19,026 nt of DNA from RUG14186 sp964644555 (lineage in GTDB: Bacteria > Bacillota > Clostridia > Eubacteriales > Anaerofustaceae): assembly GCA_964644555.1 (NCBI GenBank), contig CAZXWI010000025.1, positions 1-19,026 on the forward strand, given 5' to 3'. Below the pieces are notes generated by a model. The model made no database searches. It was given only the letters and a program-made list of their open reading frames with translations, and was not told where the DNA came from. Below, piece after piece: positions 6,977-14,713 of this stretch. The position numbers and the translations under genes are program-made. Each line of letters starts with the position of its first letter. Position 1 is the first letter of the stretch.

Positions 6977-7870
6977 ATGAAATTTTTATGGCAATTATCT
7001 GCAATACGAAACCCGTTTCTAAATGCGGTATTCAGATTTTTCAGCTCATTCGGAGAAGAAACCGTATTGATAGTGGTGCTTTGCTTTATCTATTGGTGTT
7101 ACAACAAAAATTTGGCATATAAAATAGGTTTGTCATATTTTATATCAGCACTTACGGTAAATATACTCAAAATCACATTCAGAGTGCCTCGCCCTTGGAT
7201 TTTGGATCCGGACTTCACTCCGCTTGACGGTGCAACCGAAACAGCTACCAGCTATTCGTTCCCCAGCGGACACACACAAACAGCCTCTTCCATTTATCTG
7301 CCGATAGCACTAAGCACAAAAAAAACTTGGATAAAAGCCGCCATGTGCCTGCTCACCATGGGAGTTGCCTTTGCCAGAATGTATTTGGGCGTGCATACAC
7401 CTGCCGATGTAATCACAGCGCTGATCATCGGGCTTATCATATCTCAGTTCGTTTGTTCGCTCACATCAAAACAAAATAAAACCAATAGCCTCATTTTGAT
7501 AGTAATATCCATTGCCATGGCTGTGGGAGCAAGCATATATGCTTTAATTCTAAACAACAGCGGAATACTTCCCATAGATTACGCAGAAGATATTATTAAA
7601 GTCGCAGGTTCTGCGTGTGCGTTCGCTATCGGCTTTTATGTGGAAACAAAATACATAAATTTCGACGAAACATACGGCAGCGTTATCATGCACACAGTTA
7701 AGCTTATTTTGGGTATTGCAGTCGTTGTGCTTCTTAAAATAGGGCTTAAACCTATATTAGGGACATCACTTCTTGCTTGTTTTGGCAGATATTTCATTAT
7801 GATAATCTGGGTAATGATAATCTATCCGGCAATTATCAAAAAATACATACGAAAAAAAGAAAGCAAATAG
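6977..7870 (+). CDS. PAP2-family membrane phosphatase
   Basis: This membrane protein carries all three motifs of the type 2 phosphatidic acid phosphatase superfamily: K65-x6-R72-P73 (KITFRVPRP), P96-S97-G98-H99, and R134-x5-H140-x3-D144. H140 and H99 would be the nucleophile and acid. The likely substrate is a lipid phosphate or undecaprenyl pyrophosphate, outside or at the membrane. The 297-aa protein has hydrophobic segments before, between and well after the motifs; the C-terminal third (about 170-290) adds four more predicted membrane spans. Its ribosome site GAGAGGA lies inside the last codons of citrate synthase, so the two are probably coupled. Substrate is not determined by the sequence. 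Confidence 0.85.
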   Translation: MKFLWQLSAIRNPFLNAVFRFFSSFGEETVLIVVLCFIYWCYNKNLAYKIGLSYFISALTVNILKITFRVPRPWILDPDFTPLDGATETATSYSFPSGHTQTASSIYLPIALSTKKTWIKAAMCLLTMGVAFARMYLGVHTPADVITALIIGLIISQFVCSLTSKQNKTNSLILIVISIAMAVGASIYALILNNSGILPIDYAEDIIKVAGSACAFAIGFYVETKYINFDETYGSVIMHTVKLILGIAVVVLLKIGLKPILGTSLLACFGRYFIMIIWVMIIYPAIIKKYIRKKESK

Positions 7871-7872
7871 TA

Positions 7873-8730
7873 ATGAACGAAGAAACTCTATCAAATATAA
7901 AAATGCTCCTTTGCGCCTTTTTGTGGAGCATTGCGGGCATATTCATAAAACAGATAAATTGGAATTCGGTAGTTATTGCAGGAGCAAGAAGCCTCTTTGC
8001 CGCAATAATAATTTACTTATTCATGGCAAAATCGCATTACAAAATAAGAACCGATAAGAAATCACTCACTACGGGAATATTTTTGTGCCTGACATTTATA
8101 TTGTTCGTCAGTTCCAACAAAATGACTACAGCAGCCAATGCCATAGTTTTGCAATCGGCATCTCCTGTTTTTATATTGATTTTTTCGTATCTTTTCTTTA
8201 AGCAAAAGATGCATAAAGCAGATATTATAGCGGTTATTGCCACCCTAATGGGAATATCGCTGTTTTTCTTCGATAAGCTTGGAGGAGGGAAACTCTCCGG
8301 AAATATTCTAGGACTTTTCTCAGCGGTAACGCTGGCACTTATGTACACCTCATTGGGAAATTGCACCGAAGAAGAACGCATGAACGGCATATTCTGGGGC
8401 AATGCATTCACTGCATTGGTGGGGCTTCCGTTTATGCTGTTTACCGAAAATGTCATTACTCCCACCTCCGTTATATTCATTATCATATTGGGAGTATTTC
8501 AGCTCGGCATTCCCTATATTCTCCTTGTTCAGGCATCTCGCAAATGTCCACCGCTGACCTGCTCTCTTTTGGGAATGTTGGAACCATTGCTTAATCCTGT
8601 ATGGGTATTTATTTTTGACGGAGAAAAACCGGGGGGTATGTCGCTGATAGGTGCGGCAATAGTAATAATAACCATTACCGTTTGGTGCATTGTCAAAGAA
8701 AAAATCAAAAACCGAGTTACAGAATCTTAA
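7873..8730 (+). CDS. EamA/DMT-superfamily transporter
   Basis: The 285-aa product has about ten hydrophobic segments arranged as two EamA repeats (roughly residues 5-135 and 148-280), typical of 10-TMS drug/metabolite exporters. Features include LLCAFLWSIAGIFIKQ near the N-terminus, ANAIVLQSASPVFILI closing repeat one, and LGMLEPLLNPVWVFIF in repeat two. The ATG at 7873 was chosen over an upstream in-frame ATG at 7777, because the latter would overlap the PAP2 gene by almost 100 nt; 7873 lies 2 nt after its stop. Substrate unknown; amino acids or nucleobases are common for the family. Confidence 0.85.
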   Translation: MNEETLSNIKMLLCAFLWSIAGIFIKQINWNSVVIAGARSLFAAIIIYLFMAKSHYKIRTDKKSLTTGIFLCLTFILFVSSNKMTTAANAIVLQSASPVFILIFSYLFFKQKMHKADIIAVIATLMGISLFFFDKLGGGKLSGNILGLFSAVTLALMYTSLGNCTEEERMNGIFWGNAFTALVGLPFMLFTENVITPTSVIFIIILGVFQLGIPYILLVQASRKCPPLTCSLLGMLEPLLNPVWVFIFDGEKPGGMSLIGAAIVIITITVWCIVKEKIKNRVTES

Positions 8731-8734
8731 ATTT

Positions 8735-8770
8735 TATCAATCGGTAAGTAAAGCACCTTGCCGATTGATA
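8735..8770 (+). terminator. 14-bp hairpin after the DMT gene
   Basis: The stem TATCAATCGGTAAG/CTTGCCGATTGATA pairs over 14 bp (one T-G) around an 8-nt loop, starting 5 nt after the stop codon. It is not followed by a clear T run (tgtaaaatt), so it may be a weak terminator or a 3'-end stabiliser. Confidence 0.5.
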
Positions 8771-8822
8771 TGTAAAATTCCACTTTCAACACATGTTTTT
8801 TTAATATTCTTAACAAAAGTCT

Positions 8823-8850
8823 TTGACATTGTGATTTTTTCGTATATAAT
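8823..8850 (+). promoter_or_regulatory. Promoter of tRNA-Pro
   Basis: Consensus TTGACA (8823-8828), a 16-bp spacer and consensus TATAAT (8845-8850) lie 12 nt before the mature tRNA 5' end, as expected for a stable RNA gene. Confidence 0.85.
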
Positions 8851-8862
8851 AATATAGTTAGT

Positions 8863-8939
8863 CGGGGTGTGGCTCAGCTTGGTAGAGCGCTTGGTTCGGG
8901 ACCAAGAGGCCGGAGGTTCAAATCCTCTCACTCCGACCA
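8863..8939 (+). tRNA. tRNA-Pro (anticodon CGG)
   Basis: The full cloverleaf can be drawn: acceptor stem CGGGGTG/CACTCCG (one G-T), D arm GCTC-AGCTTGGTA-GAGC, anticodon stem CTTGG/CCAAG with loop TTCGGGA giving anticodon CGG and G37, a 5-nt variable loop, and T arm GGAGG-TTCAAAT-CCTCT. Discriminator A and an encoded CCA follow. It reads CCG proline codons. Confidence 0.96.
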
Positions 8940-8954
8940 TTTATTTGACATTAT

Positions 8955-8980
8955 AAGCAGGGAAACCTGCTTTTTTATTA
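8955..8980 (+). terminator. Terminator of tRNA-Pro
   Basis: A perfect 7-bp stem AAGCAGG/CCTGCTT closed by a GAAA tetraloop is followed by a run of T. It lies 16 nt past the CCA end. Confidence 0.92.
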
Positions 8981-9144
8981 TTTAATAACATGAATTTCAA
9001 CCGATGAAACAACGTGTCAAATCATCAAGCTTTGCCCATTTTTTATTTTGAAATAAAGTTTAGGATTGGGTGCTTTTTTGTTTTTCAAAAGTCCATAACT
9101 TAACTAATCGCTACCACAAATTATTCCTCCGACAAAATTTTTTC
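8981..9144. other. AT-rich spacer with no recognised feature
   Basis: Between the tRNA terminator and the T-box promoter I see no ORF with a ribosome site, no tRNA and no convincing repeat. Confidence 0.5.
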
Positions 9145-9173
9145 TTGACAAATCATACCAATGCTGATATAAT
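9145..9173 (+). promoter_or_regulatory. Consensus promoter of the serine operon
   Basis: TTGACA (9145-9150), a 17-bp spacer and TATAAT (9168-9173) are both perfect matches to the sigma-A consensus, and TGA before the -10 makes an extended -10. Such a strong promoter fits control by attenuation in the T-box that follows. Confidence 0.9.
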
Positions 9174-9180
9174 CCCAAAC

Positions 9181-9413
9181 AATATACAAAAATGGCTATG
9201 ATACAAGAAGCCGTTTAATATATTCTGCACAGAGAAGCGGCATTTGGTGAGAGTCGCAGAGAATTGTTTTACGGTTCCGCTTGTTAGCTGCCGGCGATGA
9301 GTCGGAAGGGTTCGCCCTTTACAGCGACAAAAAGTGGCAGGCATATATATGCTTGCAATTTGGGTGGCACCACGGGTAATACGCTCCCGTCCCTTTTGGG
9401 ATGGGAGTTTTTT
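9181..9413 (+). promoter_or_regulatory. T-box leader, serine-specific (specifier UCC)
   Basis: This leader RNA senses uncharged tRNA and controls serC-serA-DUF1015. Visible parts are the AGAGA motif and distal stem I (GCGGC/GTCGC enclosing GGTGAGAG, 9236-9256), a specifier region with TCC (Ser) at 9276-9278, a hairpin AAGGG-TTCG-CCCTT, stem III GCATATATATGC, and the T-box core TGGGTGGCACCACGG (9361-9375). The TGGC bulge pairs with the end of a tRNA with discriminator G, as in tRNA-Ser, which supports the specifier call. The antiterminator ACGGG/CCCGT competes with the terminator. Downstream serine genes agree with the assignment. Confidence 0.92.
9384..9413 (+). terminator. T-box terminator
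   Basis: A 10-bp stem CTCCCGTCCC/GGGATGGGAG with a TTTT loop is followed by six T. Its 5' arm CCCGT also pairs with ACGGG of the T-box core to form the antiterminator. Confidence 0.95.
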
Positions 9414-9465
9414 GTTTTCTCCGTCCCTTAGTAATTTATTAATTTATTTTATTAGGAGGTTCACT

Positions 9466-10563
9466 ATGAACGAATTAAACAGAGTCTACAATTTCTCGGC
9501 AGGTCCTTCAATGCTTCCCATTGAAGTGCTTAAAAAAGCGCAAGATGAATTATTGTGCTATCAAAATACGGGAATGTCGGTTATGGAGATGAGTCATCGC
9601 TCAGCCGAATTCGAAGCTATTTTGGAAAATGCAAAGGCAAATCTCAAACTTCTTATGCATATCCCCGATAACTACGATATCATCTTCGTGCAAGGCGGAG
9701 GCTCTACCCAATTTTCCATGGTTCCGCTCAACTTATTCAACAAAAATAAGCGTGCCGACTTCATCAAAACAGGGCAATGGGCAAAAAAAGCAATGGAAGA
9801 AGCAGCTCGCTACGGCAATGTAAGGCTCGTTGCATCATCGGAAGATAAAACATATACCTACATTCCCAAAACAACCAAAGCCGACTTTGACCCCAATGCG
9901 GATTATGCATATATTACCTATAACAACACTATCTACGGCACTCATTACACAGCAGCTACTCTGCCCGACACAGGAAATGTTCCTTTAGTTGCCGACATAA
10001 GCTCCAATGTATTGGCAGAGAACATAGATGTAACACGTTTTGGGCTTCTCTTTGCAGGGGCTCAGAAAAACATAGGCCCTGCAGGAGTATGCGTGGTAAT
10101 AATTCGCAAAGATTTAATCGGTAAAGCCATGGACATTACTCCTACCATGCTAAACTACGAAACACATACCAAAAATAACTCCCTTTATAACACCCCTCCC
10201 ACCTACGGCATATATATCGCAGGTTTGGTATTCGAATGGGTAAAAGAAAAAGGCGGCGTTGACGAAATACAAAAACTAAACGAAGAAAAAGCAAAAATCC
10301 TTTACGACTTCCTCGATGAATCGGAATTTTTCCGCGGAACAGTCAATAAAGAGGATCGTTCTTTGATGAATGTGCCGTTCGTACTTCCGAATGACGAATT
10401 AAATGCCGACTTTATCAAACAAGCTGCAAACGCAGGATTCGTTAACCTCAAAGGGCACCGCACCGTAGGCGGCATGAGAGCCAGCATCTACAACGCAATG
10501 CCCATAGAAGGTGTGCAAAAGCTTGTGGAATTTATGAAAGACTTCCAGCTGAAAAATAAATAG
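9466..10563 (+). CDS. serC: Phosphoserine aminotransferase
   Basis: This PLP enzyme converts 3-phosphohydroxypyruvate and glutamate to phosphoserine and 2-oxoglutarate. The 365-aa protein has the family start (VYNFSAGPSMLP), GGGSTQFSMVPLNL (78-90), the PLP-binding K201 in AGAQKNIGPAG, and the C-terminal GHRTVGGMRASIYNAMP block. Length fits the family (about 360 aa). The frame stays open upstream into the T-box, but ATG 9466 is the true start: it follows TAGGAGG by 7 nt and begins where the homologous sequence begins. First gene of the T-box-controlled serine operon. Confidence 0.96.
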   Translation: MNELNRVYNFSAGPSMLPIEVLKKAQDELLCYQNTGMSVMEMSHRSAEFEAILENAKANLKLLMHIPDNYDIIFVQGGGSTQFSMVPLNLFNKNKRADFIKTGQWAKKAMEEAARYGNVRLVASSEDKTYTYIPKTTKADFDPNADYAYITYNNTIYGTHYTAATLPDTGNVPLVADISSNVLAENIDVTRFGLLFAGAQKNIGPAGVCVVIIRKDLIGKAMDITPTMLNYETHTKNNSLYNTPPTYGIYIAGLVFEWVKEKGGVDEIQKLNEEKAKILYDFLDESEFFRGTVNKEDRSLMNVPFVLPNDELNADFIKQAANAGFVNLKGHRTVGGMRASIYNAMPIEGVQKLVEFMKDFQLKNK

Positions 10564-10580
10564 AGTAAAGGAGTAATGAT

Positions 10581-11750
10581 ATGTATAACATTTTAACTTT
10601 AGATAATATAGCACAAAAAGGACTTGATAAGCTCCCGGCAGAGCAGTTTACCGCCGCTACCAAAATAGATAACCCTCATGCGATTTTAGTCAGAAGCAGT
10701 AAAATGCACGAAATGCAATTTGAGGATAATCTCCTTTGCATTGCCCGTGCAGGAGCTGGAACGAATAATATTCCCATTGACAGATGCACTCAAAACGGCA
10801 TTGCCGTATTCAACACTCCCGGAGCAAATGCCAATGCGGTTAAAGAGCTGAGTCTTGCAGGGCTTATCTTGGCAAGCCGAAAGATAGCTCAAGGTATAAT
10901 CTGGGCAAAAGGTTTGGAGGGAGATGTAAACGCTCAAGTCGAAAAAGGCAAAAAAGCCTTTGCAGGTCCGGAAATAGCAGGCAAAGTCCTCGGAGTTATC
11001 GGGCTTGGAGCAATAGGGGTCATGGTAGCCAATGCAGCATTGGAATTGGGGATGGAAGTCATCGGCTACGACCCCTATCTGAATGTGGAAGGCGCATGGC
11101 ACTTATCAAGCAGAGTAATAAGAGCAACGGAGCTTGACGAACTTACAGCAAAATGCGACTACATCACCCTGCACCTGCCGGCAAACCAAACAACCGAAAA
11201 AATGGTAAATGCCGCATTTATAGCCAAATGCAAGGACAATGTCAGAATCATTAACTACGCAAGGGGTGAGCTTATAAATACAACCGATATCAAAGCCGCC
11301 CTCGAATGCGGCAAAGTCGCTGCATATGTAGCAGATTTCCCAACTGTGGAACTACTCGATACACCCAATGCCGTATTCACACCTCACCTCGGAGCGTCCA
11401 CTCCCGAATCGGAAGAGAACTGTGCTGTAATGGCAGCAAAAGAAGTTTATGATTATCTTCTTTACGGCAATGTAGTAAATTCGGTCAACCTGCCCGAATG
11501 TGTTCTCCCCTACACGGGCAAAACAAGAATTGCGGTAATAAACGAAAATATCCCAAACATGGTCGGCACTATAGCCAATGTTTTCGCAAAAGAAGCTGTC
11601 AATATCGACAACATGATAAACAAAAGCCGCGGCGAATACGCCTACACACTCATAGATGTGGATAATCTAAACGATAAAACCGAAAAACTGCTCAACGAAC
11701 TCAATGCAGTAGACGGAATAATAAAAGTAAGAATCATCAAAAGGGGGTAG
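10581..11750 (+). CDS. serA: D-3-phosphoglycerate dehydrogenase
   Basis: This enzyme oxidises 3-phosphoglycerate to 3-phosphohydroxypyruvate with NAD, the first step of serine synthesis. The 389-aa protein has a substrate domain (1-95), a Rossmann NAD domain with GLGAIG at 141-146 and the acidic D164 in IGYDPYL, catalytic R228 (YARGE), E257 and H269 (PHLGAST), and a C-terminal ACT-like domain from about 310 (RIAVINENIPNMVGTI). It is the short clostridial form with one ACT domain. ATG follows AAAGGAG and lies 17 nt after serC. The ACT domain suggests feedback inhibition by serine, which is inferred. Confidence 0.95.
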   Translation: MYNILTLDNIAQKGLDKLPAEQFTAATKIDNPHAILVRSSKMHEMQFEDNLLCIARAGAGTNNIPIDRCTQNGIAVFNTPGANANAVKELSLAGLILASRKIAQGIIWAKGLEGDVNAQVEKGKKAFAGPEIAGKVLGVIGLGAIGVMVANAALELGMEVIGYDPYLNVEGAWHLSSRVIRATELDELTAKCDYITLHLPANQTTEKMVNAAFIAKCKDNVRIINYARGELINTTDIKAALECGKVAAYVADFPTVELLDTPNAVFTPHLGASTPESEENCAVMAAKEVYDYLLYGNVVNSVNLPECVLPYTGKTRIAVINENIPNMVGTIANVFAKEAVNIDNMINKSRGEYAYTLIDVDNLNDKTEKLLNELNAVDGIIKVRIIKRG

Positions 11751-11752
11751 AT

Positions 11753-12991
11753 ATGCCTACAATAAAAGAATTCAAAGCCTACCGCCCGAACACAGGATAC
11801 GCAGAAAAAATAGCCGAACTCCCCTACGATGTTATGAATGAAGCAGAAGCAAGAAAAATTGCCGAAAATAACCCATACAGCTTTCTATATATAGATCGAG
11901 CCGAAATAAATTTTCCCCTCGGCACGAACCCACATGATAAAAAGGTATACGACAAAGCAAATGAAAAACTTAATGAACTCATAGATAACAAAGCTTTAAT
12001 ACAAGATGAAACCCCATGCCTTTATGTATACAGACTTATAAGGGATAACAAAGCACAAACAGGACTTGCCGCTTGCGTAAGCGTGGATGAATACAATAAC
12101 AACATAATAAAAAAACATGAATTAACCCGAAAAGACAAAGAAGAGGATCGCATCAATCATGTTTTGGCTTGCTCAGCACACACAGGTCCGATATTTATGA
12201 CCTACCGCCATAACGATACTATAGATGACATCATAAAAAGAGTAACCGAAAATCCTCCCGTATATGATTTCACCAAAAATGATGATACTCGCCACATTAT
12301 GTGGGTAATTGATGATAACGAAACCATATTAAGGCTCAAAAATGAATTTGCGCTCATCGATAATCTGTACATAGCAGACGGGCATCACAGAAACGCTGCG
12401 GCGGCAAAGGCTGCACAAATAAAAAAGGAACAAAACCCTCTTCATAATGCCAATGAAGAATATAATTTTTATCTTGCGGTCATGTTTGCTGAAAATCAGC
12501 TCACCATAATGGACTACAACCGCATAGTTAAAGACTTGGCAGGGCTTAGTGCCGAAGAATTTACAAATAAATTAAAAGAGGATTTCACCATTGACGAAGT
12601 AAATAATAAAGACGAGGCCAAACCCCAAATGCCGCATACTTTCGGAATGTATCTTAACCATAAATGGTACCGCCTCAGTGCCAAGGCTTTTGACGAAACC
12701 GATGTAATCGAAAAATTAGATGTGTCGCTGCTGCAAAGAAAGGTTTTAACACCCATTTTGAAAATCGATGATGTTACCAAAGACAAACGCATTGACTTCA
12801 TCGGAGGCATACGAGGTCTTAAAGAGCTTGAAAACAAAGTTGATTCGGGCGAATTTGCCGTGGCATTTGCCCTTTACCCAACCAATATAAATGAGCTGCT
12901 CGAAGTTGCAGATGCGGGCAAGATTATGCCACCGAAATCGACATGGTTTGAACCTAAGCTTTTGAGCGGGCTTTTGGTGCATGGGTTTTAA
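11753..12991 (+). CDS. DUF1015 family protein, serine operon member
   Basis: The 412-aa cytosolic protein belongs to DUF1015, a family of unknown function often found beside serA and serC in Clostridia. Recognisable blocks are the N-terminal FKAYRP and LPYDVM (24-28), NPYSFLYIDRAEI (40-52), the polar KHELTRKDKEEDR (121-133), and ADGHHRNAAAA (208-218), whose conserved D, H, H and R look like an active-site cluster. No signal peptide or membrane segment is seen. Its ATG starts 2 nt after the serA stop, with the ribosome site AAGGGGG inside the end of serA, so the genes are translationally coupled. Because no phosphoserine phosphatase is visible in the operon, this is a candidate for that or a related role; that is inference only. 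Confidence 0.85.
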   Translation: MPTIKEFKAYRPNTGYAEKIAELPYDVMNEAEARKIAENNPYSFLYIDRAEINFPLGTNPHDKKVYDKANEKLNELIDNKALIQDETPCLYVYRLIRDNKAQTGLAACVSVDEYNNNIIKKHELTRKDKEEDRINHVLACSAHTGPIFMTYRHNDTIDDIIKRVTENPPVYDFTKNDDTRHIMWVIDDNETILRLKNEFALIDNLYIADGHHRNAAAAKAAQIKKEQNPLHNANEEYNFYLAVMFAENQLTIMDYNRIVKDLAGLSAEEFTNKLKEDFTIDEVNNKDEAKPQMPHTFGMYLNHKWYRLSAKAFDETDVIEKLDVSLLQRKVLTPILKIDDVTKDKRIDFIGGIRGLKELENKVDSGEFAVAFALYPTNINELLEVADAGKIMPPKSTWFEPKLLSGLLVHGF

Positions 12992-13025
12992 TTAACAGTT
13001 TGTTCCAAAACAATCCTAAATTAAT

Positions 13026-13057
13026 ATAATCCGATTATCTTTTGATAATCGGATTAT
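13026..13057. terminator. Bidirectional terminator, serine operon / DUF1836 gene
   Basis: A perfect 14-bp stem with arms ATAATCCGATTATC and GATAATCGGATTAT and a TTTT loop lies between convergent genes. The T tails are short on both sides but AT-rich. Confidence 0.78.
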
Positions 13058-13060
13058 TTA

Positions 13061-13597
13061 CTACTCTCCTATATTCTCCTGAATATTTTGTTCTTTCAAC
13101 TCAGCAAAGTACATATCAAGGTATATTTTATGAGCCACGGTAATAATAGTATTACGAAGCATTTCTTTTTCTTTGGTATTTACACTGCTCACATTATCCA
13201 AAGTTTCTTTTATCCCGAAAACATATTGCAAAACATTGGTAAATTCCAACCTAAAATAATCGTATGCCCGTTTGCTCGAATAAGTCTGCTTTTGAAGCCT
13301 GAAAAACAAATCCAAATCTTCCATGGAAAGCACACTTTTGGCAACCGCAATAAAAATAAGATATGCTATCTGCTCTCGGCTGTATTGTTTTTTAACGGGG
13401 TTTGTAATCAGCTTCTTTTTAACATAGTTGCTTATCATGGAGCCTGTTAAGGTTATACTCTCAAACGGAGCTAAAAACTCAGCTATATACTTTACCACCT
13501 GCTCAAGATAAAAACCCACATCGGGGATATCTTCGTAGCGAGGCAGCTCAAAATTTTTAATTGCTTCGGTAATTCTTGTGTCCTGTATGTTTTCCAT
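13061..13597 (-). CDS. DUF1836 family protein, putative HTH regulator
   Basis: The 178-aa protein matches DUF1836, a Firmicutes family with an N-terminal helix-turn-helix of MerR-like character. The block FELPRYEDIPDVGFYLEQVVKYIAEFL (residues 16-42) leads into ITLTGSMISNYVKKKLI (about 49-65), which looks like the recognition helix region, then PVKKQYSREQIAYLIFI and a helical C-terminal half probably used for dimer or effector contacts. No membrane segment. It is divergent from degV with closely spaced promoters, so it may regulate itself and degV. The ligand and regulon are unknown. Confidence 0.78.
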   Translation of the reverse strand: MENIQDTRITEAIKNFELPRYEDIPDVGFYLEQVVKYIAEFLAPFESITLTGSMISNYVKKKLITNPVKKQYSREQIAYLIFIAVAKSVLSMEDLDLFFRLQKQTYSSKRAYDYFRLEFTNVLQYVFGIKETLDNVSSVNTKEKEMLRNTIITVAHKIYLDMYFAELKEQNIQENIGE

Positions 13598-13619
13598 AGT
13601 TCATCTTCCCAATAAATAT

Positions 13620-13648
13620 ATTTTACACTAAAAAAATAACATAGTCAA
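13620..13648 (-). promoter_or_regulatory. Promoter of the DUF1836 gene
   Basis: On the minus strand TTGACT (13648-13643), a 17-bp spacer and TAAAAT (13625-13620) form a near-consensus sigma-A promoter about 25 nt before the start codon. Confidence 0.75.
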
Positions 13649-13679
13649 TCAAAACCGATAATGAGTTTTTTAAAAACCG

Positions 13680-13708
13680 TTGACATGGTAGGTGAATTTT
13701 AGTAAAAT
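13680..13708 (+). promoter_or_regulatory. Promoter of degV
   Basis: TTGACA (13680-13685), a 17-bp spacer and TAAAAT (13703-13708) form a strong sigma-A promoter. Between it and the divergent DUF1836 promoter lies AAAACCG twice (13651-13657 and 13673-13679), 22 bp apart. Confidence 0.78.
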
Positions 13709-13743
13709 ATAATAAATTCGTTACTTTTGAAAGGAGTACGACA

Positions 13744-14577
13744 ATGGAGTACAGAATCGTAGCAGATTCATCATCAAATGTGTTTGATTTTGAAGATATA
13801 GACTATATAAATGTGCCTTTAAAAATAATAACAAAAGAAAAAGAGTATATTGATACCCCCGATTTAGATGTGGCAGGTATGGTAGAGAACTTACAGCATA
13901 CCCAAGGGCCTTCGTCAACCTCATGCCCAAACGCTTATGAATGGAAAAATGCTTTCACAGGTGCCGACAATGTATTTGCCCTCACCATCACAAGCAATCT
14001 TTCCGGCAGCCACTCAGCAGCAGTTCAGGCAAGGGACGATTTATTAAGCGAAAACCCAAATACCAATATATGCGTTATCGATACTTTATCCACAGGTCCG
14101 GAAATGCGACTTATAATGGAAAAGTTAAGGGAATATATTAAATTGGGTGAAAGTTTTGCTTCCATAAAAGAAAAAATTAGCGAATACCAAAAACATACTC
14201 ATTTGTTATTCAGCCTGCAGTCACTGACTAACCTCGCCCGTAACGGCAGAGTCAGCATGACGGTTGCCAAATTGGCAGGAGCGCTCAATATCCAACTCGT
14301 GGCAAAAGCCAGCGACGAAGGTACTATTGAGCCAATCCATAAAATACACGGCGAAAAAAGAGTATTGAAAACATTACTCTCCGAAATGAAACACTCAGGC
14401 TTCAAAGGCGGTAAAGTGAGAATAGCCCATGTATTCAATCTCGATTATGCAAACAAACTCAAAGATATGGTATTGGAAGAATTCCCCAAAGCCGACATCT
14501 TAATAGAATCATGCAGCGCACTTTGCAGTTACTACGCTGAAAAAGGCGGGCTTTTAGTCGGATTTTCAGACTTATAA
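13744..14577 (+). CDS. DegV family fatty-acid-binding protein
   Basis: DegV proteins bind one fatty acid; many act as FakB partners that present it to the FakA kinase for phospholipid synthesis. The 277-aa protein has the usual blocks: VADSSSNV (6-13), TSCPNAYEW (59-67), TITSNLSGSHSAAV (81-94) with the ligand-contacting serine loop, DTLSTGPE, and the C-terminal ARNGRVS region. ATG follows AAAGGAG by a normal spacing. It forms a single-gene unit ended by a strong terminator. No fakA is visible here, so partner and preferred fatty acid are unknown. Confidence 0.93.
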   Translation: MEYRIVADSSSNVFDFEDIDYINVPLKIITKEKEYIDTPDLDVAGMVENLQHTQGPSSTSCPNAYEWKNAFTGADNVFALTITSNLSGSHSAAVQARDDLLSENPNTNICVIDTLSTGPEMRLIMEKLREYIKLGESFASIKEKISEYQKHTHLLFSLQSLTNLARNGRVSMTVAKLAGALNIQLVAKASDEGTIEPIHKIHGEKRVLKTLLSEMKHSGFKGGKVRIAHVFNLDYANKLKDMVLEEFPKADILIESCSALCSYYAEKGGLLVGFSDL

Positions 14578-14600
14578 TGTAATAAAATTTTCGTAAACTT

Positions 14601-14625
14601 GTGTGGGTTCTCCCACACTTTTTTT
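14601..14625 (+). terminator. Terminator of degV
   Basis: A perfect 7-bp stem GTGTGGG/CCCACAC with a TTCT loop is followed by seven T, 23 nt after the degV stop. Confidence 0.92.
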
Positions 14626-14713
14626 GTAGAAGATTCCCACATCTCTTTTTTCGTGGGTTTCCCCACAATACCGCTGACTTCTTCAGCGTATATGGAGGGC
14701 ATGGAGTATCCCA

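Noticed and set aside
7777..7872. Upstream start for the DMT transporter
   Set aside because: It would overlap the PAP2 gene by 94 nt and add a polar, non-family N-terminus.
8863..8939. tRNA-Pro as an integration site of a mobile element
   Set aside because: No integrase and no second copy of the tRNA 3' end is visible in the window, and the genes on both sides look like ordinary chromosome.
8737..8940. Minus-strand frame beginning MVGVRGFEPPASWSRTKRST
   Set aside because: It is the translated antisense of tRNA-Pro, a well-known annotation artefact.
9153..9344. Minus-strand frame of 63 codons
   Set aside because: It lies antisense within the T-box leader and has no recognisable family.
9334..9465. 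In-frame 44-codon extension of serC
   Set aside because: It runs through the T-box core and terminator; the strong ribosome site and family N-terminus are at 9466.
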